A DNA stretch of 64,000 nt from Algoriphagus resistens (GCF_001442615.1 NZ_LMXN01000002.1:248001-312000), one strand, 5' to 3'. Shown: positions 1 to 8,794, numbered from the stretch's first letter. Translations and numbers: made by a program. The notes: generated by a model from the sequence alone, not told the origin.

Positions 1-126
1 AGGAAATATTCAAGTCCAGAGTGGAGGTCACTAGGGAAAGTAAAATCAGACACCCATCAAAATATTACCAGAATGGCTTATAGCGAAGATCTAAATGTAC
101 TTGTGGTCGCTATGGATAGACTCTAA
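1..126 (+). CDS. C-terminal end of a truncated gene, unknown function
   Basis: An open frame enters at base 1 and runs 41 codons to a TAA at 124-126, ending in residues LVVAMDRL. Only the tail is visible, so no family can be assigned. It ends 9 bases before the SMP-30-like gene on the same strand, so the two are probably co-transcribed. The clean reading frame and tight spacing are the only support. Confidence 0.5.
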   Translation, partial: RKYSSPEWRSLGKVKSDTHQNITRMAYSEDLNVLVVAMDRL

Positions 127-135
127 TCAAATACT

Positions 136-1047
136 ATGAACCTTATTAAATCAACCCTCTTAATGGCTGCGTTAATCGGCAGCCCCCAGGTATTTTCACA
201 AGAAATAGAAGACAAAAAAGGAATCATCGAAAAAAATGCTGATCTGGTCAAAGTCCAGGATGGATTTTCCTTCACCGAAGGACCGGCTGTCAATAGATTT
301 GGGGATGTATTTTTCACTGATCAGCCGAACAACCGCATTCACAAATGGAATGCTTTATCAAATGAAGTAAGCGTGTTCAAAGAAGATGCAGGAAGATCAA
401 ACGGAATGTATTTTATGCTAGACGGTACATTGGTCGCCTGTGCTGACAACCAAAATGAACTTTGGGCTTTTGACACAGATGGAAATCATGAGGTATGGAT
501 CACAGCATTCAAAGGCAAAAAACTAAATGGTCCGAACGATTTGTGGATACGACCCAAAGGTGGGATTTACTTTACCGACCCACTATATCCACGACCTTAC
601 TGGGAGCGTAGCAAGGAATCAGAACAGGAAGGACAGAATGTATATTATCTTTCTGCAGACAGAACTGAGCTATTTAAGGTGACCGATGATCTGGTCCAGC
701 CCAACGGCATCGTAGGAACCCCGGACAGCAAGTATCTTTTCGTATCCGATATAAAAGCTAAAAAGACCTATAAATACGAAATCAGAGAAGATGGCTATCT
801 GATCAATAAAGAACTTTTCTGTGAGATGGGATCAGATGGGATGACCATCGATGAACGGGGAAATGTTTATCTGACGGGAGATGGCGTAACTGTATTTGAT
901 CGAAAGGGTGAACAAATTGCTCATATCCCAGTTCCAGCTGGATGGACAGCGAATGTGGTTTTTGGGGCGCTTGATAGAAAAACGCTATTTATTACTGCTT
1001 CTGATGCTGTCTACACATTGAAAATGAAAACCCGGGGTGTTTGGTAA
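136..1047 (+). CDS. SMP-30/gluconolactonase/LRE family protein, exported
   Basis: A 303-residue six-bladed beta-propeller of the SMP-30/gluconolactonase family, which hydrolyses sugar lactones with one divalent metal. Residues 1-22 form a signal peptide ending near VFSQ, so it acts in the periplasm. Family metal and active-site positions are visible: Glu48 in FTEGP, Asn134 in NGPND, Asn190 in QPNGI and Asp234 in SDGMT. Length is normal for exported members. It starts 9 bases after the truncated upstream gene. The real substrate cannot be read from sequence; many Bacteroidota paralogues lie in sugar-acid pathways. Confidence 0.88.
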   Translation: MNLIKSTLLMAALIGSPQVFSQEIEDKKGIIEKNADLVKVQDGFSFTEGPAVNRFGDVFFTDQPNNRIHKWNALSNEVSVFKEDAGRSNGMYFMLDGTLVACADNQNELWAFDTDGNHEVWITAFKGKKLNGPNDLWIRPKGGIYFTDPLYPRPYWERSKESEQEGQNVYYLSADRTELFKVTDDLVQPNGIVGTPDSKYLFVSDIKAKKTYKYEIREDGYLINKELFCEMGSDGMTIDERGNVYLTGDGVTVFDRKGEQIAHIPVPAGWTANVVFGALDRKTLFITASDAVYTLKMKTRGVW

Positions 1048-1121
1048 GTCTTGATTAAAAATAATAAAGTGGTAAAAAGGATATGAAAAATCTGTGAAAA
1101 CCACCGGGATAAACCCAGAAA

Positions 1122-1196
1122 AAATCCTGGAGAAGAAACATGTATAGTGCTTCTTCTCCAGGATTTATAGAGTAAGACCCTCTTCTCTTGAAGAGG
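1122..1196. terminator. Pair of hairpins between convergent genes
   Basis: A perfect 16-bp stem (1122-1137 with 1151-1166, 13-base loop) is followed by a second 7-bp stem (1179-1185 with 1190-1196, loop TCTT). They lie between the convergent SMP-30 gene and the DUF4374 gene, as expected for bidirectional termination. Poly-T tracts are weak on both sides, so efficiency is uncertain. Confidence 0.6.
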
Positions 1197-1223
1197 AAGA
1201 CATTGAGGGTAGATTTTTTGTAA

Positions 1224-2582
1224 TTAGAATACCCCTATAAAGTGACTTCCAGCAACGTTTTCCAGTTGAGCACCTTTGGTCACCTCAGCTGTTTGGGTGT
1301 CTATCACGTAGATGTTTCCGTTTTTCCCTACAGGAGCCTGGGTAAGGTAAATATCCGTTCCGTCCACTACAAAGCCTTGGTACTGGAACAAGTAAAAATC
1401 TGCCTCGTAAGGAATTTCATCAAGTCTTACAGCTGTTTTGGCATTTAGGTCGGCCAAAGCAAAGAACCCCTGGGCACCTGCCACTCCTTCCTCAGACCCG
1501 TCATGACGATATGCGATTACTGCTTTTCCGTTTGCAGCAGGTCTCCAAGCAAGAATATAAGCGCCTTCCACACCCAAAGCATCGTCTAGATTGAACACAT
1601 ACGAATCGTCATACTGGTTGTTTGAACCAATTTTTAGGATATGCGAACCGTTGGGATCACCCTGGTTGGCCTGATAAACACTTCCCTGGTATTCAAAAGC
1701 ATTGATACTACGGTAACCATTTGTATTTCCTTGCCCCACCATAGAGGTAATAACTGTGGGATTTAATAACGAAGGATAATCTAATACAATAGTTTTAGCG
1801 CCTAAAATTTCCCCTTCCCGATCGGTTTCAACCGTAGCAGGGTCAACTTTACTAAGACGTGCTCCAATGTATAATTTATCTCCGGCGGCATTTAAAGTCG
1901 GCATGTCAATTCTAGAAATATAATAGCCGTTTGCTTCTTCCTCTTCACTTAAAGGCACAATGCTTTCTTGGAACTCTACGATTGTAGAATTCACTAAATC
2001 TAAAGTTACTACACCCATAGTGGCCTCTGTGCGGAGGTAGGTATCATCTGATGTATCTTCTGGTGTACCTTTATTATCAAATTTATGCTCTGTGGATACA
2101 TATACAGCAGCTCCAGTTTTGTCCCCATCAAACAATTTAATCCATCTTGGGGCAGATCCAACATAGGGTGCAATACTTACCGCAGTACCTGTAGGTGTGA
2201 AATTCTGTCCACCTGCAACAGTGTATTTGGTATAATTTCCTCCCGTATCCCCTGCATAGCTAATGTTGAATATGGTGTTGCCATCTTCAGAAGACTGCAA
2301 CCTGGCTGTTCTATTTGAAGGTGCTATGAATCCATTTTCAAATGGTGCGATTGATACCGTAGGATCTTTGGCTTCCGCACTGCTTAGCGAGTAAATTAAC
2401 GTTCCCCCGTTTCCATCGCCGGGATTATCTCCCATTTTTGCTGCCGCCACGGTAATCCACCTGCTTTCTTCTACCGGATCCGGAGTTGGATTCGGATCTG
2501 GGTCTTCAGAACATGCTGCCATTAGCCCACCTGCTAAAATCATGGCAGTCAGTTTTTGGAAATTTATAAATGTTTGTTTCAT
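1224..2582 (-). CDS. DUF4374 domain lipoprotein
   Basis: A 452-residue predicted lipoprotein. The signal ends in a lipobox at LMAAC (Cys near residue 24), followed by an acidic/proline linker (SEDPDPNPTPDP) and a body that looks like a beta-propeller. DUF4374 proteins are typically encoded next to TonB-dependent receptors in iron and siderophore loci of Bacteroidota. Here the gene starts 20 bases after such a receptor on the same strand, so the two form an operon. I infer a cell-surface or periplasmic accessory role in uptake. The PepSY-type reductase often seen in such loci is absent from the window. Confidence 0.85.
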   Translation of the reverse strand: MKQTFINFQKLTAMILAGGLMAACSEDPDPNPTPDPVEESRWITVAAAKMGDNPGDGNGGTLIYSLSSAEAKDPTVSIAPFENGFIAPSNRTARLQSSEDGNTIFNISYAGDTGGNYTKYTVAGGQNFTPTGTAVSIAPYVGSAPRWIKLFDGDKTGAAVYVSTEHKFDNKGTPEDTSDDTYLRTEATMGVVTLDLVNSTIVEFQESIVPLSEEEEANGYYISRIDMPTLNAAGDKLYIGARLSKVDPATVETDREGEILGAKTIVLDYPSLLNPTVITSMVGQGNTNGYRSINAFEYQGSVYQANQGDPNGSHILKIGSNNQYDDSYVFNLDDALGVEGAYILAWRPAANGKAVIAYRHDGSEEGVAGAQGFFALADLNAKTAVRLDEIPYEADFYLFQYQGFVVDGTDIYLTQAPVGKNGNIYVIDTQTAEVTKGAQLENVAGSHFIGVF

Positions 2583-2602
2583 CAGATAGTTATTATAGTA
2601 GA

Positions 2603-5014
2603 TTAGAAATTATTAATTCTGTAGTTTAATTTGAGGTAAAAAGCCCTTCCAGGTTTTTGGACTGACAGGTTATCATAAACAGCTTCATCAAATAAGTTTT
2701 TGACGTCAAAACTCATGACCAACGTGTTACCCGGGAATACGTAACTAAGTCCTAAATCTTGCGCTAATTGTTGCGGGACTTTAAAAAACTCATCACCAAC
2801 GGTGTTTGATCCCTGGGGTACCAGGTATGAAAACTCATCTGTGAAGTACATCGTGTAAAAAAGATTTAAACGGGATTTTTTTTGGATTATATCTTTAAAT
2901 GAATAGCGTAAACTCCCATTCATGGTGAAAAACGGGGTGTTAGGTACGTCTATTTCTACCCCTCTGTTTACAATTTTTAAATCAAAGCGGGAAACATTGA
3001 AATTGAATCCAAAATTGTTGTAGTACGAGTAGTCCAATTGGGCGTCGAATCCTTTAGATGTGCCATTCCCCTGATTTTCATAGAGTATGGTTTCATCATT
3101 GACATTTAAGGAAGTTTCAATAGGTAACCCAATTCTGTCTTTAATATTTCGTGTGAACAGATTGGAAGAAATCGTAAAATCGTGCTTATCGATGTGGAAT
3201 GTCCCTAGTCGAAATCCTAAGTTAAAGTTATTGCTAAGCTCTGGTCTGATACTTGGATTGGCTACCACATTATCACCGTCGTTACCAAAGACTTCACTTT
3301 CATTTGGCAATCTGACAGCTTTTTCCGCGGATGTTAAAAAAGTGATAGTTGGAAGTACTGCGTAGGAAACAGTATAACCGTATCCTTCATCCACTTTGTT
3401 GGCACTTGTAATATCATCTACTATTTCATTGGTTTCTGCATTGATCCCAGGATCAATATTTACAGTTTTTTGCTGGTAGTATTTTCCAAATACGTTGGCC
3501 TTAAGTTTTTCATCCAGAGCATTTAGCTCATAGGTAAGGGAGATAATGTTTTTTTGCAGATCTCTTGTCCCCCTGAAAGTATTTTCCAAAACCGATCTTA
3601 ATTGATCACTATCCACCCGATCTATACCGCTATAAACATGATTAAGCATGATTCTGTGATTCTTGCTAATGGCATAGGAAACCCCAGTTCTGATGGAGGA
3701 TACATTTCTGTTGATTTTAGCTAGCGTAGGCCCGCCTTCCTGCTGGGAGTTCCATGAATACTTATATTCATTACCTCTAAAATCAATTGCCTTTTCTCCG
3801 TTCCAGCTGTATGCCCAGGCTAGCGTATCGCTTACCATGCGGTTTCTCTTGCCGTACAAAGCATTGACATTTACATCCAGTCCGTTCGTGAAAAGATTTT
3901 TCTTTTGGTAGGTCAGATTCAAAAGTCTGGCATCCGATTCCATAAACCGATCCTTATAGGGCATAATGGTCATAAAAGCCCCATGCTGGATTTCTTTATA
4001 ATCACTGGATCCTGTGAAGCCAATTAAAAATTGATCTGCCCATTTTACATCGGTATAGCCAATCTGGAACATTCCCCCCGAGGATCTGTAGGCATCATTG
4101 AATCTTCTTGCTGTGATAGGAGTTTGCACACCTCCTATTCCCGTCACCACTACACTTCTGCCTGAGACCTCATAATCATTATCTGAATAATTATGAAAGA
4201 TGGATCCTTTGACTGTGAAGCCTGATTCATTGAAACGGTACAGCCCGTTGACACTAGCCTGTAATGTGTTAAAAGAACCATAGGAAACCGAAGCGCTGAC
4301 GTTTGATTGGGTAGAATTTTGAAGTACTATATTAATAGCCCCACCCAAAGCATCATCAGCTAAATGTCCAGGAACAACCCCTTTGTATACCTCGATTTCC
4401 TTAATCATTGCAGGCGGAATGCTGTTAAGATTGAATGAGTTGCCGTATGCAGAGATGGGAATTCCATCGATAAAAATCCGGACAGCACTTCCAGACAAAC
4501 CATTTAAACTATAATTGACCTCAGAACCTAACCCGCCATTTTGACGGATTTTAACTCCCACAGTAGTATTTAATAATTCGTTTGTTTGAATATTTCGAAG
4601 GCTGGCTTCTTTTGTATCTACCACATTTACAGCAAAACCGGATGATTCAATTTCACTTTTGTGTGATAGGCCTTGTACTAAAACTTCCTCTAATTCACTA
4701 TCACCTGCGCGTTGAAGTGTTGTTGAAACCTTGACACTTGGTTTGTCAATAAGGATAGTGAAATCATGGTTTTGAATTTCTATACTACTTACTGCGATCT
4801 GATGATTACCAAAGGGGATAGCTGTCAGTTCGAATCTTCCTTTTTCATCTGAGAGTACCCCCCTATTCAATGATTTGATATAAACAGTAGCGTAAGCTAC
4901 AGGTCCCCCATCGTCAAATGTCAAGGTTCCTGTCACATTCCCAGTCTGGGAAAATCCTCTTATAGATAGTAAGAAACTAATGCAAAAAATAAGTACGGGT
5001 ATTGCTGCTTTCAT
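2603..5014 (-). CDS. TonB-dependent receptor with carboxypeptidase-like domain
   Basis: An outer-membrane receptor of about 803 residues. I place the start at 5014, where the protein begins with a signal peptide (MKAAIPV... ending GFSQ). An earlier in-frame start at 5038 would overlap the -7 promoter element at 5036-5043. A CarboxypepD_reg-like beta domain (GTLTFDDGGPVAYATV) precedes the plug (GVKIRQNGG, RIFIDGIP, GALGGAI-like segment) and a barrel ending in YRINNF, with a terminal Phe typical of outer-membrane barrels. It is co-transcribed with the DUF4374 lipoprotein. Known DUF4374 contexts suggest siderophore or iron uptake; no Fur box was identified. Confidence 0.9.
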   Translation of the reverse strand: MKAAIPVLIFCISFLLSIRGFSQTGNVTGTLTFDDGGPVAYATVYIKSLNRGVLSDEKGRFELTAIPFGNHQIAVSSIEIQNHDFTILIDKPSVKVSTTLQRAGDSELEEVLVQGLSHKSEIESSGFAVNVVDTKEASLRNIQTNELLNTTVGVKIRQNGGLGSEVNYSLNGLSGSAVRIFIDGIPISAYGNSFNLNSIPPAMIKEIEVYKGVVPGHLADDALGGAINIVLQNSTQSNVSASVSYGSFNTLQASVNGLYRFNESGFTVKGSIFHNYSDNDYEVSGRSVVVTGIGGVQTPITARRFNDAYRSSGGMFQIGYTDVKWADQFLIGFTGSSDYKEIQHGAFMTIMPYKDRFMESDARLLNLTYQKKNLFTNGLDVNVNALYGKRNRMVSDTLAWAYSWNGEKAIDFRGNEYKYSWNSQQEGGPTLAKINRNVSSIRTGVSYAISKNHRIMLNHVYSGIDRVDSDQLRSVLENTFRGTRDLQKNIISLTYELNALDEKLKANVFGKYYQQKTVNIDPGINAETNEIVDDITSANKVDEGYGYTVSYAVLPTITFLTSAEKAVRLPNESEVFGNDGDNVVANPSIRPELSNNFNLGFRLGTFHIDKHDFTISSNLFTRNIKDRIGLPIETSLNVNDETILYENQGNGTSKGFDAQLDYSYYNNFGFNFNVSRFDLKIVNRGVEIDVPNTPFFTMNGSLRYSFKDIIQKKSRLNLFYTMYFTDEFSYLVPQGSNTVGDEFFKVPQQLAQDLGLSYVFPGNTLVMSFDVKNLFDEAVYDNLSVQKPGRAFYLKLNYRINNF

Positions 5015-5035
5015 AGATTCCTGTTTGAACGGCAG

Positions 5036-5043
5036 CAAAAGTA
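5036..5043 (-). promoter_or_regulatory. -7 element upstream of the TonB receptor
   Basis: On the minus strand the sequence reads TACTTTTG, an exact match to the Bacteroidota -7 consensus TAnnTTTG. It lies 22 bases from the signal-peptide ATG at 5014. No TTG occurs at the usual -33 distance, so only half of the promoter is convincing. Confidence 0.45.
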
Positions 5044-5198
5044 ATTCTTAATTGTAATTAATCTAAATAAGAACTTGAAGATTTTTTAGAAGCTAGAAAA
5101 ACACCTTCAGGATATTGATTTGGAAAACAATGTAAAATTCTATTTTTCAGTTTGTTATATAATATTCTTTAGGTGGAATAATTGTTAAAAAAAAATAA

Positions 5199-5236
5199 TA
5201 AATAGGGCTACCTGATCTGTCAGGTAGCCCTATTTA
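5199..5236 (-). terminator. Strong intrinsic terminator after the DsbA-like gene
   Basis: A perfect 17-bp stem (5199-5215 with 5220-5236) has a TCTG loop and is followed, reading the minus strand, by a long T-rich tract (complement of the A-run at 5187-5198). It lies 21 bases past the stop of the DsbA-like gene and would insulate it from the TonB receptor operon. Confidence 0.9.
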
Positions 5237-5256
5237 TAGCTTATCAGAAGCTGCAT

Positions 5257-5964
5257 TTAGCAGTTTTTATTTTCCACATCGCACAAATCACCATCACCCT
5301 GAGCAACTTCTATAGTAGGACTGTTTTTTGAAAATTCAGCCCACGCTTTCTTCAGAGTCTGGTCAAAAACCTCATCCGGTTGAGCACCTGAAATCCCAAA
5401 CTTCCTATCCAAAACAAAGAATGGAACTCCCCTTACTCCCAATTGGCGCGACTCGTAAATATCCTGATCAACTTCATTCTTAAACTTATCAGTAGTAAGC
5501 ACTTCCAGAACCTCAGCTTCTCCCATTCCAAGTTCTTTTCCTAATCCAAGTAAAACAGCATCGTCATCGATATTGACTGCATCAGTGAAATATGCTTTTA
5601 GCAAGCTTTCTTTCATTTGGTCACCTTTCCCCACTGTCTTTGCAAAGTGTAGTATGCGGTGGGCTTTTTTGGTATTTGCTACAACTGTTTTGTCTAAATG
5701 ATATTCCAGTCCTTCCTGAGCAGCCATATTGGTGACATTTGCGGTGATTTCCTTTGTTTGCTCCAGTGACCAACCTTTTGCTTCAGCTAAGTATTCCTCA
5801 GAGCTTTTATTTGGCTGTGTGACCTGATCGGGATTTAGCAAAAAGCTCTTCCATTCGATCTCAAGCAGATCCTTTTGGGGGAATCTTTCAAATGCCTTTT
5901 CGATTTTTCTTTTTCCTATGTAGCAGAAAGGACATGCTACATCAGACCATATTTCAATTTTCAT
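5257..5964 (-). CDS. FrnE-like DsbA family oxidoreductase
   Basis: A thioredoxin-fold protein of the DsbA/FrnE (2-hydroxychromene-2-carboxylate isomerase-like) group. The redox motif CPFC is at residues 11-14 when translation starts at 5964, and a cis-Pro loop reads GVRGVPFFV. No signal peptide is present, so it is probably a cytoplasmic thiol-disulfide protein. I prefer the start at 5964: five extra codons up to 5979 fall inside the tandem repeat, whereas MKIEIW is the usual family N-terminus. The C-terminus adds a Cys-containing tail (CDVENKNC), as in some FrnE homologues. It is monocistronic with its own terminator. Partner substrates are unknown. Confidence 0.88.
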   Translation of the reverse strand: MKIEIWSDVACPFCYIGKRKIEKAFERFPQKDLLEIEWKSFLLNPDQVTQPNKSSEEYLAEAKGWSLEQTKEITANVTNMAAQEGLEYHLDKTVVANTKKAHRILHFAKTVGKGDQMKESLLKAYFTDAVNIDDDAVLLGLGKELGMGEAEVLEVLTTDKFKNEVDQDIYESRQLGVRGVPFFVLDRKFGISGAQPDEVFDQTLKKAWAEFSKNSPTIEVAQGDGDLCDVENKNC

Positions 5965-5969
5965 GTGTG

Positions 5970-6249
5970 GGTATTTCATATGATTATAATTTGTCTTTTA
6001 AGAGCCATATGGAATCTCGCATGCATTATAATCATCCCAGTGTGTGACGCTGGAGTCATGCTCGATTTCATCTGTTTATAATAGTTTTTCAAAGGTCAGA
6101 TGGAATCTCGCATGCCTTATAATCATCCTCCTGTGTGTCGAGCTCCCGTCATGGATATTTCATATGATTATATTTTGTTCTCAAACAGCTATATGAACTC
6201 CTGCAAGGTGATCCCAATCTTCCTTTGTAATGATTTTGTCCTGAGCGGT
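5970..6249. repeat. Tandem array of about three 92-bp repeat units
   Basis: The marker TTTCAT recurs at 5974, 6066 and 6158, exactly 92 bases apart. Within units 1 and 2 the block GGAATCTCGCATGC (6011 and 6102) is followed by TTATAATCATCC. Unit 3 shares the first part (TTTCATATGATTATA) and then degrades. A related single copy lies at 58986-59097. The array directly abuts the start of the DsbA-like gene, so it forms that gene's upstream region. It has no identical repeats with unique spacers, so it is not CRISPR. Confidence 0.8.
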
Positions 6250-6316
6250 TCCATAGCCAGAATCTTTATATTAATTTTAGCTAAACTATGAATCAAGCTA
6301 AAAGAGTTCAGCTGCA

Positions 6317-6472
6317 GTGAAAACAAAAGAATGTCCATCCTGTGCAATGGAAGTAAATGCCGATGCAAAAGTCTGCCCTATTTGCAAATTCGAATTTCCC
6401 AAGCGCTCTTCCTGGATCACTTGGATGGCGATTCTGCTTTTGATAGTCTGGATCATAAGCTACCTACTGTGA
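6317..6472 (+). CDS. Small zinc-ribbon protein with C-terminal membrane helix
   Basis: A 51-residue frame with two CxxC pairs (Cys6/Cys9 and Cys20/Cys23) that would form a zinc ribbon, then a hydrophobic helix at about residues 33-51. It is probably a tail-anchored protein facing the cytoplasm. The only usable start before the first CxxC is GTG at 6317, because an in-frame stop lies at 6299. That GTG overlaps the stop of a 10-codon frame starting with ATG at 6288 (GTGA), which could couple translation. Short zinc-ribbon membrane proteins are common in Bacteroidota but their function is unknown. Confidence 0.6.
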   Translation: MKTKECPSCAMEVNADAKVCPICKFEFPKRSSWITWMAILLLIVWIISYLL

Positions 6473-6649
6473 GAGCTTTGTTTCTTATTCCTTAATAAAT
6501 CACCAAATAATATTCTGTAAGACCTCATTTTAACAAGATAGACAAGTCATAATTACGAATACTATAAAAAACACGGACTCTCGTCATTTTTTTTGGCAAA
6601 ATCCTTGCATTTTCTTTTCTAAGGAATGAATTTTGCCTCCCTATTACGC
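6473..6649. other. Intergenic region upstream of the arginine cluster
   Basis: No gene is supported. The stretch is AT-rich and probably carries the promoter of the arginine cluster. The sequence GAATTTTG near 6628 resembles a -7 element but lacks the leading TA. No operator palindrome stands out. Confidence 0.35.
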
Positions 6650-6769
6650 ATGACACAAGTAAATCACATAGCACACGGTCACAGCAACGCTACTATAGTA
6701 GTGGTGAAAACTGATGCTATTCCTTTTTTCACTCCCTTAAGGACGTGTAGATTTTTCTATAGGGTTTAA
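6650..6769 (+). CDS. Possible leader peptide before the arginine cluster
   Basis: A 39-codon frame from ATG 6650 to TAA 6767-6769, about 100 bases before the first arginine gene. It contains three His codons near the start (NHIAHGH), an ATIVVV stretch, and three Arg codons (AGG, AGA, AGG) in the last eleven residues. Its stop codon sits in the loop of the hairpin at 6758-6776. Placement, size and codon content fit an attenuation leader. The stop lying inside the hairpin does not fit the textbook mechanism, so I hold this as tentative. Confidence 0.4.
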   Translation: MTQVNHIAHGHSNATIVVVKTDAIPFFTPLRTCRFFYRV

Positions 6770-6776
6770 CCCTATA
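6758..6776 (+). promoter_or_regulatory. Hairpin overlapping the leader-peptide stop
   Basis: TATAGGG (6758-6764) pairs perfectly with CCCTATA (6770-6776) around the loop TTTAA, and a TTTTT tract follows 5 bases later. It resembles a weak intrinsic terminator or attenuator in the untranslated leader of the arginine operon. Confidence 0.45.
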
Positions 6777-6866
6777 TTGAATTTTTGTATTCCTACGTGG
6801 AGTACGTGCCCGCCCTTTACACTTTGATTTATTTACCATTCTTCCGATTCTCACCGGAATTAACAC

Positions 6867-7562
6867 ATGCAATCCCTAATGGATAACATTTCTTTCCAGA
6901 TTATTGTAGCCAATGCTTCTCACAAGGTTTACTCCACCCAGATCACTGATGAGATGGAAAATTCTGCAAAAGCCCGTGGCACTGGCATAGCCAAGCGAAG
7001 CCCTGCATACGTGGAAACCAAAATGGAAGAAGGAAAGGCTGTCATTGCCTTGACCACTGATGGAAAATGGGCAGGATTCTGCTATATCGAGGCATGGGGA
7101 CATGGAAAATATGTGGCCAACTCTGGATTGATAGTTTCTCCTGAATACAGAAAGTACGGTCTCGCCCGTAAAATCAAGAACGAGGTATTCAAACTTAGCC
7201 GTAAAAAATACCCGGATTCCAAAATCTTTGGATTGACTACAGGTGCGGCGGTTATGAAAATCAACTCTGAACTTGGCTATATTCCGGTTTCATACTCCGA
7301 TCTTACAGATGACAATGAATTCTGGAAAGGCTGTCAAAGCTGTATCAATTATGAGATTCTGATGAGTAAAAACAGGCAAAACTGTTTGTGCACAGCCATG
7401 CTATATGATCCCAATTCAAAAAGAAATCATACCCAGGAATTAGCCTTACGCGATGATTTCAAAAAAGAGCTCAAGTTATTTGACCGCTGGGTAAGATTAA
7501 AGAAATACGTGATGCTTAAATTGAACAAGTCGAAGGACACCATTTCAAGCATCTTTTTATAA
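6867..7562 (+). CDS. GNAT acetyltransferase heading the arginine cluster
   Basis: A 231-residue GNAT-fold protein. The acetyl-CoA region reads GLIVSPEYRKYGLARKI, followed by FGLTTGAAV and a C-terminal Cys-containing segment (CQSCINYE, CLCTAML). It is the first gene of the arginine cluster, 38 bases before argG. In Bacteroidota a GNAT protein in this position is thought to supply the N-acyl-glutamate made by ArgA or ArgJ elsewhere; no argJ is present here. An in-frame ATG at 6879 is an equally possible start. The N-acylglutamate synthase role is inferred from context rather than motif. Confidence 0.75.
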   Translation: MQSLMDNISFQIIVANASHKVYSTQITDEMENSAKARGTGIAKRSPAYVETKMEEGKAVIALTTDGKWAGFCYIEAWGHGKYVANSGLIVSPEYRKYGLARKIKNEVFKLSRKKYPDSKIFGLTTGAAVMKINSELGYIPVSYSDLTDDNEFWKGCQSCINYEILMSKNRQNCLCTAMLYDPNSKRNHTQELALRDDFKKELKLFDRWVRLKKYVMLKLNKSKDTISSIFL

Positions 7563-7600
7563 ATCAATTCTTCCTTTTTGGAAGCAAAAATCCTATTACG

Positions 7601-8794
7601 ATGAAAAAAATAGTATTAGCCTACAGTGGAGGCTTGGATACCACATTTTGTGCCCTGCACCTTTCCAAAGAACTAGGTTATGAAGTGCATGCCGTTTTGG
7701 TAAATACAGGGGGATTCTCAGAGGAAGAATTGAAGGATATTGAAGAAAGGGCAAACGGTTTAGGCGTGGCTTCTTTCAAGACGCTTCATGTGATGGATAC
7801 CTATTACAATGAGGTGATCAAGTACCTGGTATTTGGCAATGTCCTGAAAAACCAGACTTATCCCCTTTCTGTATCCGCTGAACGCATTCTGCAGGCCAAA
7901 TCTTTGGCCGAGTACGCAAAGTCTATAGGGGCAAAAGCTGTAGCCCACGGTTCTACCGGAGCTGGAAATGACCAAGTCCGATTTGACATGATCTTTCAGA
8001 CTATCGTTCCAGACATAGAGATCATCACTCCAATCCGCGATTTGAAATTGAGCCGTTCAGAGGAAATCGATTACCTCAAAAAGCATGGGGTGGAAATGAA
8101 CTTTGAAAAAGCTGCTTATTCTATCAATAAAGGCATCTGGGGTACATCCGTGGGGGGGAAAGAAACACTCACTTCCTCGGACTATCTGCCGGAAGAGGCT
8201 TGGCCAACGCAAGCTACAGCCTTTGAACCCTACGAATTAATCCTTTCATTCGAAAAAGGTGAATTAAAGGGAGTTGATGGAAAGAAATATGAGGATCCGG
8301 TAGAGGCTATTCAGGCGCTTCAGGGACTGGCAGCACCTTACGGGATCGGTCGTGATATCCATGTAGGCGATACCATTATCGGAATTAAGGGACGCGTTGG
8401 GTTTGAAGCTGCAGCTCCCTTGATTATCATCAAAGGGCATCAATTGTTGGAAAAGCATACGCTTACCAAGTGGCAGCTTTTCTGGAAAAACCAATTGGCA
8501 GAATTCTACGGCAATCACCTACATGAAGGACATTACCTGGATCCTGTGATGAGAAACCTGGAAGAATTCATGGGCAGTACGCAGACGTATGTGACAGGAG
8601 AAGTTCGTGTATTGCTACAACCATTTAGATTCACACTACTGGGAATCAGATCCGAACATGATCTGATGTCCAATAAGTTCGGTAGCTATGGAGAAATGAA
8701 CAAGGGCTACACGGCTGATGATGTAAAAGGCTTTACCCGCATTTTAGGTAATCAGACTTCGATTTTCCACAAGGTAAACTCAGACAATGACTAA
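7601..8794 (+). CDS. argG: Argininosuccinate synthase
   Basis: A 397-residue enzyme that joins citrulline and aspartate with ATP to give argininosuccinate, the penultimate arginine step. The N-terminal PP-loop AYSGGLDTT (residues 7-15) binds ATP, and further family segments include HGSTGAGNDQVRF and IWGTSVGGKET. Length is normal. Its stop overlaps the argC start by 8 bases, indicating translational coupling. Confidence 0.95.
   Translation: MKKIVLAYSGGLDTTFCALHLSKELGYEVHAVLVNTGGFSEEELKDIEERANGLGVASFKTLHVMDTYYNEVIKYLVFGNVLKNQTYPLSVSAERILQAKSLAEYAKSIGAKAVAHGSTGAGNDQVRFDMIFQTIVPDIEIITPIRDLKLSRSEEIDYLKKHGVEMNFEKAAYSINKGIWGTSVGGKETLTSSDYLPEEAWPTQATAFEPYELILSFEKGELKGVDGKKYEDPVEAIQALQGLAAPYGIGRDIHVGDTIIGIKGRVGFEAAAPLIIIKGHQLLEKHTLTKWQLFWKNQLAEFYGNHLHEGHYLDPVMRNLEEFMGSTQTYVTGEVRVLLQPFRFTLLGIRSEHDLMSNKFGSYGEMNKGYTADDVKGFTRILGNQTSIFHKVNSDND

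Noticed and set aside
5970..6249. CRISPR array
   Set aside because: The repeats are about 92 bases and degenerate, with no unique spacers of constant length and no cas genes in the window.
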